A stretch of DNA of 64,000 bases, from the NCBI RefSeq assembly GCF_009377205.1, contig NZ_VJZE01000007.1:1-64000 (forward strand), given 5' to 3'. A program made the position numbers and the translations under genes. This DNA is from Streptomyces phyllanthi. Lineage in GTDB: Bacteria > Actinomycetota > Actinomycetes > Streptomycetales > Streptomycetaceae. Below are positions 15,106 to 24,225 of the stretch, one piece after another. The notes below the pieces were generated by a model, which was not told the DNA's origin, did not search any database, and saw only the letters and a program-made list of their open reading frames with translations. How positions within the stretch are numbered: position 1 is the stretch's first letter; each line of letters begins with the position of its first letter.

Positions 15106-17376
15106 TTGAGCCCCGTGAGGCAGGCCATCACTCCCCGTATCCGGGCGCTGTTGCTGCTGTTCGTCGCCGTGATCGGCGCCCTGATCGCCGGCACGGCACC
15201 GGTCTCCGCGCATGCCGCGCTGACCGCGAGCGACCCACAGCAGGGCGCGGTGGTCGACAAGGCGCCGTCGCAGGTTTCGCTCACCTTCTCCGAGAAGGTC
15301 GCGATGTCCGACGGCTCGGTGCGGGTCTACGACCCCAAGGGCAAGCAGGTCGACACCGGCAAGACGTCCGACCTGGGCGGCAACAGCTACGGGGTGAAGC
15401 TGCACTCGGGGCTGCCCGAGGGCACGTTCACCGTCACCTACCAGGTGGTCTCGGCGGACAGCCACCCCGTCGCCGGCGCGTTCACGTTCTCCGTGGGCGC
15501 GCCCTCGAAGACCACGGCCCCGGTGCCTGAGCAGACGGCGGGTGGAGGTGTCGTCGGCGGGCTCTACGGGTTCGCGCGCTACCTCGCGTACGCCGGCTTC
15601 ATCCTCCTGACCGGGGGTGCCGCCTTCGTGCTGGCCTGCTGGCAGCGGGGTGCGGGGGTACGGCCCGTGCAGCGGCTCGTGGTCGCCGGGTGGCTCGCGC
15701 TGACCTCGGCCACCCTCGCGATGCTGCTCCTGCGCGGCTCGTACACCGGCTCCGGGAAGATCGGTGACATCTTCGACCTGAGCCTGCTCGGTGCCGTACT
15801 GCAGACCAAGGCGGGCGCGGCACTGGTGTCCCGGCTGCTGCTGCTCGCGGCTGCGGCGCTGTTCATCGCGGTGCTCTTCGGGGCGTACGCGCGACAGGAC
15901 GATACCGGGCAGGACAGCGGCGATCAGGGCGTCGACGGTGGTCAGGACGCTGACGCTGGTCAGGGCGCCGATGTCGACGCGGACTCGGACGCCGGCGCGG
16001 ACTCGGACTCGGACTCGGACGAGATGGCCGGTCGGTACGCCTCCCAGAAGGACCTCGCCTTCGGGCTCGCGGTCGGCGGGAGCGTGGTGGCGGCGGGTCT
16101 GGCCGCGAGCTGGGCCATGGCCGAGCACGCCTCGACCGGCATCCAGACGGGGATCTCGATGCCCGTCGACGTGGCGCACCTGCTGGCGGTCGCCGCCTGG
16201 CTGGGCGGACTGGCCGCGCTGCTGGTGGCACTGTTCCGGGCGCCCGCCGACACCCAGATCGAGACGGCGGCCGTACGCCGCTTCTCGCGCGTCGCGTTCA
16301 TCAGCGTGCTCGTACTGACGGCGACCGGCATTTACCAGTCCTGGCGCCAGGTCGGCACCTGGTCGGCGCTGACCGGGACGTCGTACGGACAGCTGCTGCT
16401 CGTGAAGATCGGGCTCGTCGCGGTGCTCGTGGGGATCGCGTGGATCTCCCGGCGGTGGACGAACCGGCTGGCCGAGGTGCCGGAGGGCACTGTGGCCTCC
16501 ACCGCCGCGGCGGTCTCCGTGGAGGCCGTCGCGGGCCGGCGTGCCGGTGTGGCGCGTATGGCCGTGGCCTCGGGTGGGGCCACGAAGGGCTCGGGAGCCT
16601 CCGGGCAGAATCCCGAGGACGCCGAGCAGGACACCGAGAAATCAGGGCAGACCCCGCAGGACTCCGGGCAGGATGCGCAGGACTCGGGGCAGACCCCGCG
16701 GGACTCAGGGCAGGACGCGCAGGACTCAGGGCAGACCCCGCGGGACTCAGGGCAGGACGCGCAGGACTCAGGGCAGGATGCGCAGGACTCCGAACGCGCC
16801 GCCCAGCTCGCGCGGCAGCGGGCCGCCGTGGCCACCGCGCACGACAAGCGCGTCCGGGACTCCGATCCGGGACGCAGGGGACTGCGCCGGTCCGTGCTCG
16901 CCGAAGCGGGCGTGGCCGTCGTCCTGCTGGCCGTCACGACCGTGCTGACGTCGACCGAACCGGGGCGGACCGTGGAGGAGGCCAAGGCGGCCACCGCGTC
17001 GGCCGGGCAGCAGCCCGACGTGGCCGGGGAATCCGGGGCACTGACCCTGGACATCCCGTTCGACACGGGGGGCGAGGACGGCAAGGGAGTCGTACGGGTC
17101 GACATCGACCCCGCGCGCGTGGGCGGCAACGAGATGCATGTCTACGTGCAGCGGCCCAACGGCAGGGCCTTCGACGTCCCCGAGGTGAAGGTCGCCTTCA
17201 CGCTCGAGGCGAAGGACATCGGGCCGCTGCCCGTGGTCCCCGACCGCATCGCGACCGGACACTGGACGGCCACCGGGGTGCAGATCCCCATGGCGGGCGA
17301 CTGGGAGGTCGCCGTGACCGTGCGGACGTCCGACATCGACCAGGCGACCGTCAACAAGAACGCGCAGATCGGCTGA
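15106..17376 (+). CDS. CopC-CopD fusion copper transport protein with C-terminal YtkA-like domain
   Basis: 756 residues starting with TTG at 15106, with GAGGGAGAGAC upstream. A signal peptide (about 1-35) gives a mature HAALTASDP, whose N-terminal His is the CopC Cu(II) ligand, with a second His in SADSHPVAG. The CopC domain ends near 130. CopD membrane helices lie at about 155-265 and 320-455, with a long acidic Asp/Gly loop (about 265-310). A cytoplasmic insert (about 505-565) of seven heptads GQTPRDS/GQDAQDS precedes a last helix (about 595-620) and an extracytoplasmic beta domain (about 640-756). It probably moves or buffers copper across the membrane beside Sco, PCuAC and DyP. Confidence 0.9.
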   Translation: MSPVRQAITPRIRALLLLFVAVIGALIAGTAPVSAHAALTASDPQQGAVVDKAPSQVSLTFSEKVAMSDGSVRVYDPKGKQVDTGKTSDLGGNSYGVKLHSGLPEGTFTVTYQVVSADSHPVAGAFTFSVGAPSKTTAPVPEQTAGGGVVGGLYGFARYLAYAGFILLTGGAAFVLACWQRGAGVRPVQRLVVAGWLALTSATLAMLLLRGSYTGSGKIGDIFDLSLLGAVLQTKAGAALVSRLLLLAAAALFIAVLFGAYARQDDTGQDSGDQGVDGGQDADAGQGADVDADSDAGADSDSDSDEMAGRYASQKDLAFGLAVGGSVVAAGLAASWAMAEHASTGIQTGISMPVDVAHLLAVAAWLGGLAALLVALFRAPADTQIETAAVRRFSRVAFISVLVLTATGIYQSWRQVGTWSALTGTSYGQLLLVKIGLVAVLVGIAWISRRWTNRLAEVPEGTVASTAAAVSVEAVAGRRAGVARMAVASGGATKGSGASGQNPEDAEQDTEKSGQTPQDSGQDAQDSGQTPRDSGQDAQDSGQTPRDSGQDAQDSGQDAQDSERAAQLARQRAAVATAHDKRVRDSDPGRRGLRRSVLAEAGVAVVLLAVTTVLTSTEPGRTVEEAKAATASAGQQPDVAGESGALTLDIPFDTGGEDGKGVVRVDIDPARVGGNEMHVYVQRPNGRAFDVPEVKVAFTLEAKDIGPLPVVPDRIATGHWTATGVQIPMAGDWEVAVTVRTSDIDQATVNKNAQIG
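16645..16791. repeat. Seven tandem 21-bp coding repeats in the CopC-CopD gene
   Basis: Seven units of 21 bp encode GQTPQDS, GQDAQDS and GQTPRDS heptads in near alternation. Several units are identical at the DNA level, pointing to recent duplication. Length changes would keep frame. Confidence 0.9.
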
Positions 17377-17384
17377 ACCACACC

Positions 17385-18698
17385 ATGGCTGAACAGTCCA
17401 CACCCGAGGCTCCGGCACCGGGAACGCCCTCCCTGAGACCTTCGCCGAAGCCCTCCTCGGAGCCCGTCCCGAGCAGAACCATCTCGCGCCGTCAGCTGCT
17501 CGGGACCGCCGGGGCGACCGGACTGGCGCTGGGCGCGGTGGGCGGAGCCGCCGGATACGCGGCGGCTCCCCCGGCCGACCAGGCCACACCGCTCAGCTCG
17601 GTCGGCGCGGACCAGGCGATGTTTCACGGGAAACATCAGGCCGGGATCACCACCGCGCTCCAGGCCCGGGGGCACCTCGTCGCGTTCGACCTGGCGGCGG
17701 GCGCGGGCCGCAAGGAGGCCACGGCGCTGCTGCGACGCTGGTCGGAGACAGCCCGGCGCCTGATGGCCGGCGAGGCGGCCACACAGGACGACACGGACGT
17801 GGCGCGCGACGCGGGCCCCTCGTCCCTGACGGTCACCTTCGGCTTCGGCCACAGCTTCTTCGCCCGTACGGGACTGGAGAAGCAGCGCCCGGACTCCCTG
17901 GACCCGCTGCCCGACTTCTCCTCCGACCATCTCGACAAGGCCCGCAGCAACGGCGATCTATGGGTGCAGATCGGCGCCAACGACGCGCTGGTCGCCTTCC
18001 ACGCCCTGCGCGCCGTCCAGAAGGACGCGGGTGGCGCGGCGCGGGTGCGGTGGCAGATGAACGGCTTCAACCGCTCACCCGGAGCCACCGCCCACCCCAT
18101 GACGGCCCGCAATCTGATGGGCCAGATCGACGGCACCCGCAATCCGAAGCCGGACGACACCGACTTCGACGAGCGCATCTTCGTGCCCGCGTCGGGCTCC
18201 GGCGACCCGGAGTGGATGGCGAACGGCTCCTACGCCGTCGTACGCCGTATCCGCATGCTCCTCGACGACTGGGAGAAGCTCTCGCTCAAGGACCAGGAGG
18301 ACGTCATCGGGCGCAAGAAGTCCAACGGCGCTCCGCTGACCGGGGGTGGCGAGACGGCCGAGCCGGACCTGGAGAAGACCGACGCCGACGACAGGCTGGT
18401 CATCCCGATCAACGCCCACGCGCGGATCACCCGCCCCGACCAGAACGGGGGCGCGGCCATGCTCCGCCGCCCGTTCTCCTTCCATGACGGCTTCGACGCG
18501 GACGGCCTGCCGGACGCGGGTCTGCTCTTCGTCTGCTGGCAGGCCGACCCGCTGCGCGGCTTCGTGCCGGTGCAGCGCAAACTCGACCGGGGCGACGCGC
18601 TGTCGAAGTTCATCCGCCACGAGTCGAGCGGCCTGTTCGCCGTGCCGGGCGGGGCGGCGGAGGGCGAGTACGTGGGGCAGCGACTGCTGGAGGGATGA
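17385..18698 (+). CDS. dtpA: Tat-exported DyP-type haem peroxidase (DtpA-like)
   Basis: 437 residues. A twin-arginine signal (ISRRQLLGTAG plus hydrophobic stretch, about 32-60) follows a Pro/Ser-rich leader. The DyP signature GQIDGTRNP (about residue 245) carries the distal Asp, and INAHARITRP (about 345) holds the proximal haem His. In S. lividans the protein encoded next to Sco and ECuC is DtpA, an A-type DyP that takes part in copper-dependent maturation of the GlxA oxidase and in morphological development; this assignment is by homology and gene context. It starts 8 bp after the CopC-CopD stop and is probably in one operon with it. EfeB-type iron/haem peroxidase is the alternative name, but no efeUO genes are nearby. 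Confidence 0.93.
   Translation: MAEQSTPEAPAPGTPSLRPSPKPSSEPVPSRTISRRQLLGTAGATGLALGAVGGAAGYAAAPPADQATPLSSVGADQAMFHGKHQAGITTALQARGHLVAFDLAAGAGRKEATALLRRWSETARRLMAGEAATQDDTDVARDAGPSSLTVTFGFGHSFFARTGLEKQRPDSLDPLPDFSSDHLDKARSNGDLWVQIGANDALVAFHALRAVQKDAGGAARVRWQMNGFNRSPGATAHPMTARNLMGQIDGTRNPKPDDTDFDERIFVPASGSGDPEWMANGSYAVVRRIRMLLDDWEKLSLKDQEDVIGRKKSNGAPLTGGGETAEPDLEKTDADDRLVIPINAHARITRPDQNGGAAMLRRPFSFHDGFDADGLPDAGLLFVCWQADPLRGFVPVQRKLDRGDALSKFIRHESSGLFAVPGGAAEGEYVGQRLLEG
17621..17634. other. parS-like sequence with one mismatch inside dtpA
   Basis: GTTTCACGGGAAAC differs at one central position from the Streptomyces ParB site GTTTCACGTGAAAC. The central CG-TG core is altered, so ParB binding is doubtful; it may be coincidence within coding sequence. 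Confidence 0.3.
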
Positions 18699-18930
18699 GG
18701 GGGCTTGCCCTGGGGCTTGCTTGTTGCTGGGCTTACGGGGGCTTACGGGGGCTTTCTCCTGGGGTCGTGAGGGCGCCTCGGCGACCCCTTGGGGGCACTC
18801 TTGGGGGCCCGCCTTGCCCGGGCCGTCGCGGGCCGCTGGCCAAGTGCCTTGCCGCGCCGTGCCCGGCCTTCACGGGTGGCGCGGGCGGAAAGCGAGCGCC
18901 GGGTCACGCAAGGCCCATTAGGGTGAGGCC
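18699..18930. other. Intergenic region upstream of pheA
   Basis: 232 bp, rich in G and imperfect GGGGCTT-type direct repeats near 18700-18770. It should contain the pheA promoter near its right end. No defined operator seen. Confidence 0.4.
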
Positions 18931-19866
18931 ATGCCAGCCAGTTACGCGTACCTCGGTCCCGAGGGCACCTTCACCGAGGTCGCCCTGCGCACCCTGCCGG
19001 AGTCGGCCACCCGGGAGCTCGTTCCCGTGGTCTCCGTCGCCGCCGCACTCGACGCCGTCCGCAACGGCGAGGCCGAGGCCGCGTTCGTACCGATCGAGAA
19101 CTCCGTCGAGGGCGGCATCACGGCCACCCTCGACGAACTGGTCGCGGGTGCCCCGCTGATGATCTACCGCGAAGTACTCCTCTCGATCACCTTCGCCCTG
19201 CTGGTCAGGCCGGGCACGAAGCTGTCGGACATCAAGACGGTCACCGCGCACCCGGCCGCCCAGCCGCAGGTCCGCAACTGGATGAAGGCGAACCTGCCGA
19301 CCGAGGTCGTCTGGGAGTCGGCGGCCTCGAACGCGGACGGCGCCCGGCTGGTCCAGGAGGGCCGTTACGACGCGGCCTTCGCGGGCGAGTTCGCGGCGGC
19401 CCGATACGGTCTGGAGGCCCTGGAGACCGGGATCCACGACGCGGAGAACGCCCAGACCCGCTTCGTCCTCGTCGGCCGCCCCGCCCGCCCCGCGGCACCG
19501 ACCGGCGCGGACAAGACGTCGGTGGTCATCTGGCAGCGCGACGACCACCCCGGCGCGCTGCGCGACCTGCTGGGCGAGTTCGCCGTGCGGGGCGTGAACC
19601 TCATGCTGCTGCAGTCCCGTCCCACCGGCCAGGGCATCGGCAACTACTGCTTCGCCGTCGACGCCGAGGGACACATCACCGACCGGCGGGTGGCGGAGGC
19701 CCTGATGGGGCTCAGGCGGATCTGCCTGGAGGTGCGGTACCTGGGCTCGTACCCGCGCGCGGACGCCACCGTGCAGGACGTCCCGACGCCGCGGCAGGGG
19801 ACATCCGACGAGGAGTTCGTGGCGGCGGCCGACTGGGTTGCCCGCTGTCAGGACGGCAGGTTCTAG
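18931..19866 (+). CDS. pheA: Prephenate dehydratase
   Basis: 311 residues. It converts prephenate to phenylpyruvate in phenylalanine synthesis. The catalytic PDT domain (about 1-185) begins YLGPEGTFTE and contains PIENSVEGGITATLDEL and the TR-bearing NAQTRFVLV. An ACT regulatory domain follows (about 200-280: DKTSVVIWQRDDHPGALRD, then LLQSRPT), the site of phenylalanine feedback inhibition in the family. It has no chorismate mutase domain, as expected for actinobacterial PheA. Start ATG with weak GTGAGG upstream. The conserved neighbour order pheA-serS is typical of Streptomyces. Confidence 0.96.
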   Translation: MPASYAYLGPEGTFTEVALRTLPESATRELVPVVSVAAALDAVRNGEAEAAFVPIENSVEGGITATLDELVAGAPLMIYREVLLSITFALLVRPGTKLSDIKTVTAHPAAQPQVRNWMKANLPTEVVWESAASNADGARLVQEGRYDAAFAGEFAAARYGLEALETGIHDAENAQTRFVLVGRPARPAAPTGADKTSVVIWQRDDHPGALRDLLGEFAVRGVNLMLLQSRPTGQGIGNYCFAVDAEGHITDRRVAEALMGLRRICLEVRYLGSYPRADATVQDVPTPRQGTSDEEFVAAADWVARCQDGRF

Positions 19867-19991
19867 CCCGGCGGTTCCAGGGTCGGGCTGCGGTCCCGGG
19901 TGCGGCTCCGAGCTGCGGTCCGGCCTGCGGTTCCGGTTGTGCACAGCGTTGGCAGCCTGTCCTACCTGCTGATTTTCTCCACCCTCAGAAG

Positions 19992-20279
19992 TTATCCACA
20001 GGCTCGCTTCTCGACCTGGGGACAAGTCGACAACGGGGTGTCACTCAGTCGACAAATCCCCCTGGACACCCCAGCTCCCCAACGGCCCTGCACATCACCC
20101 CTCGCCCACTTGTTTCACGCAGGCAATCCCTCAAACGACCCTTTTCCACTCGAAAGTGAGCGCGGCGAGAGTTTGGGCAGGAAATTTCTCGCTTCGCACA
20201 CCACTTCCGGGGGCGACGGTCTTCGTAGTCCACAGATCTTTCACACAGCCTGTGGATAACTCCATGAGCCTGTGGATTT
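19992..20279. promoter_or_regulatory. Cluster of DnaA-box-like 9-mers in the 667-bp gap between pheA and serS
   Basis: Four matches to the box TTATCCACA/TTGTCCACA: TTATCCACA at 19992-20000, TAGTCCACA at 20226-20234, TTATCCACA on the minus strand at 20251-20259, and AAATCCACA on the minus strand at 20271-20279. The last two are 20 bp apart. The region is AT-richer than the genome average and holds no convincing ORF. Boxes outside oriC can titrate DnaA or regulate nearby genes; clusters near oriC are known in S. coelicolor. The serS promoter must also lie here. Confidence 0.6.
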
Positions 20280-20533
20280 CCCTGGGCACCCGATACGTGA
20301 GCCCCGCCCTCCCAAGGAAGTCGAGTCAACCCGAGACCACCACACCCACCCCCTTTCAGGGAACGGATCTTCTGCCCATTGACACTCGGCGACACTCGGC
20401 CTCACTCGGCAGCGACCTGAGGCCGATCCAAGAACGGCCTGAGCGGGATCGGCATTTCACTCAAAGGCAAATAAAATTCTCATATCGCCTTTTCAAGTCG
20501 TGGGCGGGAACCGCGCACCGGTAGCCTTGAGGG

Positions 20534-21811
20534 GTGATTGACCTTCGCCTGCTCCGTGAGGACCCCGACCGTGTGCGTGCGTCGCAGCGCGCCCGTGGAG
20601 AGGACGTCGCGCTCGTCGACGCCCTCCTGTCTGCCGACGAGCGGCGCAGGTCGTCCGGCGTCCGCTTCGACGAGCTCCGCGCCGAGCAGAGGTCGCTCGG
20701 CAAGCTGATCCCGAAGGCCTCGGGCGACGAGAAGGCCGAGCTGCTGAAGAAGGCGAGCCAGCTGGCCGCCGACGTCAAGGCGGCCGACGCCGAGCGGGAC
20801 GAGGCCGCGGCCGAGACCCAGGAACTCCTGGTCCAGCTCGGCAACCTCGTCCACCCCGACGTGCCCGTCGGCGGCGAGGAGGACTTCGTCACGCTCGAGA
20901 CGCACGGCGAGATCCGCGACTTCACGGCCGAGGGCTTCGAGCCCAAGGACCACCTGGAGCTCGGCCAGATCCTCGGCGCGATCGACGTCGAGCGCGGCGC
21001 CAAGGTCTCGGGCTCGCGCTTCTACTTCCTCACCGGCGTGGGCGCCCTGCTGGAGCTGGCCCTGGTGAACGCGGCGATCGCGCAGGCCACGGCCGCCGGT
21101 TTCACGCCCATGCTGACCCCGGCGCTGGTCCGCCCGCAGTCGATGGCCGGCACCGGCTTCCTCGGCCAGGCCGCACAGGACGTCTACCACCTCGACAAGG
21201 ACGACCTGTACCTGGTCGGCACGTCCGAGGTGCCGCTGGCCGCGTACCACATGGACGAGATCATCGACGCCGACCGCCTCCCGCTGCGCTACGCCGGCTT
21301 CTCGCCGTGCTTCCGCCGCGAGGCCGGTTCGCACGGCAAGGACACCCGCGGCATCTTCCGCGTCCACCAGTTCGACAAGGTCGAGATGTTCTCGTATGTC
21401 GCTCCGGAGGACTCGCAGGAGGAGCACCGGCGTCTGCTGGAGTGGGAGAAGCAGTGGCTGACGTCGCTGGAACTGCCGTACCGCGTGATCGACGTGGCGA
21501 GCGGTGACCTGGGCTCCTCGGCGTCGCGCAAGTTCGACTGCGAGGCGTGGATCCCGACCCAGGGCAAGTACCGCGAACTGACGTCGACCTCGGACTGCAC
21601 CGAGTTCCAGTCCCGTCGTCTGTCGATCCGTGTCCGCGACGGCAAGACGGTCCGCCCGCTGGCGACGCTGAACGGCACGCTCTGCGCCGTTCCACGCACC
21701 ATCGTCGCGATCCTGGAGAACCACCAGCAGGCCGACGGCTCCGTACGGGTGCCCGAGGTACTGCGCCCCTATCTGGGCGGCCGTGAGGTCCTGGAGCCGG
21801 TAGCCAAGTGA
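20534..21811 (+). CDS. serS: Seryl-tRNA synthetase
   Basis: 425 residues starting with GTG at 20534. It charges tRNA-Ser (and tRNA-Sec where present). The N-terminal antiparallel coiled-coil arm (about 30-100, rich in Glu/Lys/Ala heptads) grips the tRNA long arm. The class II core shows motif 2 ([19 protein letters not shown]) and motif 3 ([17 protein letters not shown]), with TSEVPLA as the serine/ATP loop. No T-box leader was seen upstream. The following HAD gene overlaps its stop, so the two are likely translated together. Confidence 0.98.
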   Translation: MIDLRLLREDPDRVRASQRARGEDVALVDALLSADERRRSSGVRFDELRAEQRSLGKLIPKASGDEKAELLKKASQLAADVKAADAERDEAAAETQELLVQLGNLVHPDVPVGGEEDFVTLETHGEIRDFTAEGFEPKDHLELGQILGAIDVERGAKVSGSRFYFLTGVGALLELALVNAAIAQATAAGFTPMLTPALVRPQSMAGTGFLGQAAQDVYHLDKDDLYLVGTSEVPLAAYHMDEIIDADRLPLRYAGFSPCFRREAGSHGKDTRGIFRVHQFDKVEMFSYVAPEDSQEEHRRLLEWEKQWLTSLELPYRVIDVASGDLGSSASRKFDCEAWIPTQGKYRELTSTSDCTEFQSRRLSIRVRDGKTVRPLATLNGTLCAVPRTIVAILENHQQADGSVRVPEVLRPYLGGREVLEPVAK

Positions 21812-22629
21812 GCGACGAGGCCGCTGACCGGAGTTTCCCCTACAAACTGCTCGCGACGGACCTCGACGGAACGCTGCTGCGCTCCGACGGAACCGTCTCG
21901 GAGCGCACCCGCGCCGCGCTCGCCGCCGCCACGGCGGCGGGCGCCGCGCACATCGTGGTCACCGGGCGTGCCGTGCCGTGGACGAAGCACATCCTGGAGG
22001 ACCTCGGCTACCGGGGCCTCGCGGTCTGCGGCCAGGGAGCGCAGGTGTACGACGCCGGGGAGCACCGGCTGCTGACCGCGGTGACCCTGGACCGCCAGCT
22101 CGCGACCCTGGCCCTGGCCAAGATCGAGGCGGAGGTCGGTCCCCTGCTGCTCGCCGCGAGCCGTGCCGGCCTGGACGGCGACATCGTCGTCGCGCCCGGC
22201 TACCGCGTCCATGACGGCCCACTGCCGTACCAGCCGATCAAGGACGCGGAGGACCTCTGGTCGGCGCCCCTGAACAAGCTGTACGTCCAGCACCCGACCC
22301 TCTCCGACGACGAACTCGCCGACGTGTCCCGCCAGGTCGCGGGCGGCCTGGTCGGCGTGGTGATGGCCGGCAAGGGCATCGTGGAGATCCTTCCACTGGG
22401 CCTCACCAAGGCCACCGGCCTCTCTCTGGCCGCCCGCCGCCTCGGCTTCCGCGCCCCCGACACCATCGCCTTCGGCGACATGCCCAACGACATCCCGATG
22501 TTCTCCTGGGCCGCACACGGTGTCGCCATGGCCAACGCCCACGAGGAACTCAAGTCCGTCGCCGACGAGGTGACCGCCTCCAACGAGGACGACGGCATCG
22601 CGGTCGTGGTGGAGCGCCTGCTGGGCTAG
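21808..22629 (+). CDS. Cof-type HAD-IIB phosphatase
   Basis: 273 residues, GTG start at 21808 overlapping the serS stop (GTGA). Motifs: [11 protein letters not shown] (nucleophile Asp and second Asp, about 18-28), VVTGRAVPW (motif II Thr), [11 protein letters not shown] (motif III Lys) and [11 protein letters not shown] (motif IV Asps). The cap between about 85 and 190 is of type C2B. Such enzymes dephosphorylate sugar phosphates, PLP or flavin precursors; the substrate is unknown. A related gene lies at 32.1-32.9 kb. Coupling to serS may be a way to share expression rather than function. Confidence 0.92.
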   Translation: MSDEAADRSFPYKLLATDLDGTLLRSDGTVSERTRAALAAATAAGAAHIVVTGRAVPWTKHILEDLGYRGLAVCGQGAQVYDAGEHRLLTAVTLDRQLATLALAKIEAEVGPLLLAASRAGLDGDIVVAPGYRVHDGPLPYQPIKDAEDLWSAPLNKLYVQHPTLSDDELADVSRQVAGGLVGVVMAGKGIVEILPLGLTKATGLSLAARRLGFRAPDTIAFGDMPNDIPMFSWAAHGVAMANAHEELKSVADEVTASNEDDGIAVVVERLLG

Positions 22630-22709
22630 AGGCTTGCCAGGCCACGCGGATGCCTCATGACGCGGATGCCTATGACTTCTGGTCAGCCTGCGTCATGGCG
22701 GGCACCGCT

Positions 22710-22751
22710 GTTCCTCGCCGGCCCGACCGGAAAGGCGGGCCGGCGAGGAAC
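22710..22751. terminator. Long perfect hairpin after the serS-HAD operon
   Basis: A perfect 16-bp stem (GTTCCTCGCCGGCCCG at 22710-22725 with its complement at 22736-22751) and a 10-base loop. Located 80 bp after the HAD stop; a strong terminator. The remaining 350 bp to the next gene hold no ORF with good codon use. Confidence 0.75.
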
Positions 22752-23053
22752 TCCGCCACGAAGCGGCGAACCGAAGTCCGCCGAACCCAGCGGCAGCGCC
22801 CGGGTGGGCGGCCCGCGCGAGATCGCGCGCTCGAAGCGGCCGCCCCGGGCAGCTCCCCGTGCGGAACGGGCTCGACGGAGGTAGCGCTCCGGAACCCGCC
22901 GCGGGCTGCCCTGTCGGGAACCTGACGCACGGATCGCCAGGCCCCGCTCCCAGACCGTGACACCGGCTCACACCGGCATCGGGGACAGATCCACTGTGCC
23001 CGGACGCCAAGTCGGACGCCACCGAATAAAACACCACCCAGCACCCAAAGCCC

Positions 23054-23081
23054 CCAGCGACCAGCGACCAGCGACCAGCGA
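23054..23081. repeat. Four tandem copies of a 7-bp unit (CCAGCGA)
   Basis: Four perfect copies in non-coding DNA just downstream of the small minus-strand gene at 23110-23367. Simple slippage repeat; no function visible. Confidence 0.85.
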
Positions 23082-23109
23082 GCCTCTATCGGGTGACCTG
23101 ACCGGGCAC

Positions 23110-23367
23110 CTACCGGCGGCGCCACTTCCGGCGGCGGGCCTTGCTGAAGAACCAGCCCGCGGGCGGCTCGTCGGACCGCCAGGGCTGAGGATCGGGGGCC
23201 TGGTCGCGCCAGCGGGCCGCGAGCATCCGGGCCCGCGCGGACGGCTCGGAACTCTCCGCGGACCGTATGAAGTCCTCGTCCAGGACCAGGTCGTCCCAGA
23301 CGTCGTCAGACCCGGCGCCGTCCCCGGAAGCCCCCTGTGCCTCGCTCTTCGACTCCTCGGCTGCCAT
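23110..23367 (-). CDS. Small conserved acidic/basic hypothetical protein
   Basis: 85 residues. The first 45 are acidic and Ser-rich (WDDLVLDEDFIRSAE), and the C-terminus is strongly basic (FFSKARRRKWRRR). The central pattern ARARMLAARW with PWRSDEPPAGW is one I recall from a short conserved Streptomyces protein of unknown function. AGGAGG is well placed upstream of the ATG, which supports it as a real gene. The bipolar charge suggests a nucleic-acid or protein adaptor, by inference only. Confidence 0.7.
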   Translation of the reverse strand: MAAEESKSEAQGASGDGAGSDDVWDDLVLDEDFIRSAESSEPSARARMLAARWRDQAPDPQPWRSDEPPAGWFFSKARRRKWRRR

Positions 23368-23495
23368 CCCCGTTCCTCCTGCTCGTCCATCCCCTTTGCC
23401 CAGTGTGCCCGGACACTTGTGAAGCCACCGTCAAGAGCGGCGTCTCCACGAGTGCGTGCCCCGCACGTGGCTTCCGCCCGGCCCGCAGGGCCCCG

Positions 23496-24215
23496 TCACT
23501 CCTCCCCGGCCAGTTTCAGCGTCCGCAGCTTCTGACCCGCGTACCAGGTCGCTCCCGCGGTGACCGCGGCCAGCAGGATCACCGCGGTGGACAGCCCCAC
23601 GTCCGAGGTGACGAGGTCCCCGCCCGCGACCTTGTGGGCGACCGCGAGGGCCCACTGCTGGACGCTGAGGGTGCGCGCACCGGGCACCAGGGAACCGAAG
23701 AGAGCTTCCCAGACGAGCGCGTAGACGAGGCCGAAGATGACCGCGTGCCGGGTCACCGTCCCCAGCAGGAGGAAGAGCGCGGCGTACGCGATCGACGCGA
23801 CCAGGGCCGCCACCGTGTACGCGAGCGCGATCTGCTGACCGTTGCCGTTGAGGATCAGTCCCGCGACGAGTGTCGGAACCGCCGAGAACACCATGGTCAC
23901 GGCTATCGCCACGATCAGCTTGGTGAAGATGATCGTGGGCCGCTTCACCGGCTTGGACAGCAGGTACACCACCGAGCCGTCGTCGATCTCGGGCCCGATC
24001 GCGCCCGTTCCCGCGATGACACCGATGATCGGCACCATGGTGGCGAGCGCGAAACCGCCGAGCACGTCCGCGGCCACCTGGTCATCGGCCCCGCTGAAGG
24101 TGCGCACGGCCGCGGAGATCATGATCAGCAGAATGGGCAGCGCGCCGAGGATGAGGGCTCGGCGGCGGCCGAGCAGGGCTCGGTAGGTGAGCCGGGCGAC
24201 TGTGGGGTCGTACAT
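23496..24215 (-). CDS. ABC-2 type transporter permease
   Basis: 239 residues starting at ATG 24215. About six membrane helices; the N-terminal cytosolic part reads MYDPTVARLTYRALLGRR, and a loop contains EIDDGSVVYLLSKPVKRPTI, the pattern of ABC-2 membrane proteins. It lies 10 bp downstream of the second ATPase gene and is the last gene of the four-gene block, so it probably forms a transporter with that ATPase. Direction (export) is typical; substrate unknown. Confidence 0.88.
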   Translation of the reverse strand: MYDPTVARLTYRALLGRRRALILGALPILLIMISAAVRTFSGADDQVAADVLGGFALATMVPIIGVIAGTGAIGPEIDDGSVVYLLSKPVKRPTIIFTKLIVAIAVTMVFSAVPTLVAGLILNGNGQQIALAYTVAALVASIAYAALFLLLGTVTRHAVIFGLVYALVWEALFGSLVPGARTLSVQQWALAVAHKVAGGDLVTSDVGLSTAVILLAAVTAGATWYAGQKLRTLKLAGEE

Positions 24216-24225
24216 CTTCGGCCTC

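Noticed and set aside
17621-17634. Functional parS inside dtpA
   Set aside because: The mismatch breaks the central CACGTG core, so it is kept only as a low-confidence sequence match.
19900-20259. Plus-strand open frame in the pheA-serS gap
   Set aside because: Wrong codon bias, AT-rich, and it runs through the DnaA-box-like cluster; better explained as non-coding.
19992-20279. Possible chromosomal origin of replication
   Set aside because: Only four box-like sites and no dnaA or dnaN beside it. Streptomyces oriC has many more boxes between dnaA and dnaN.
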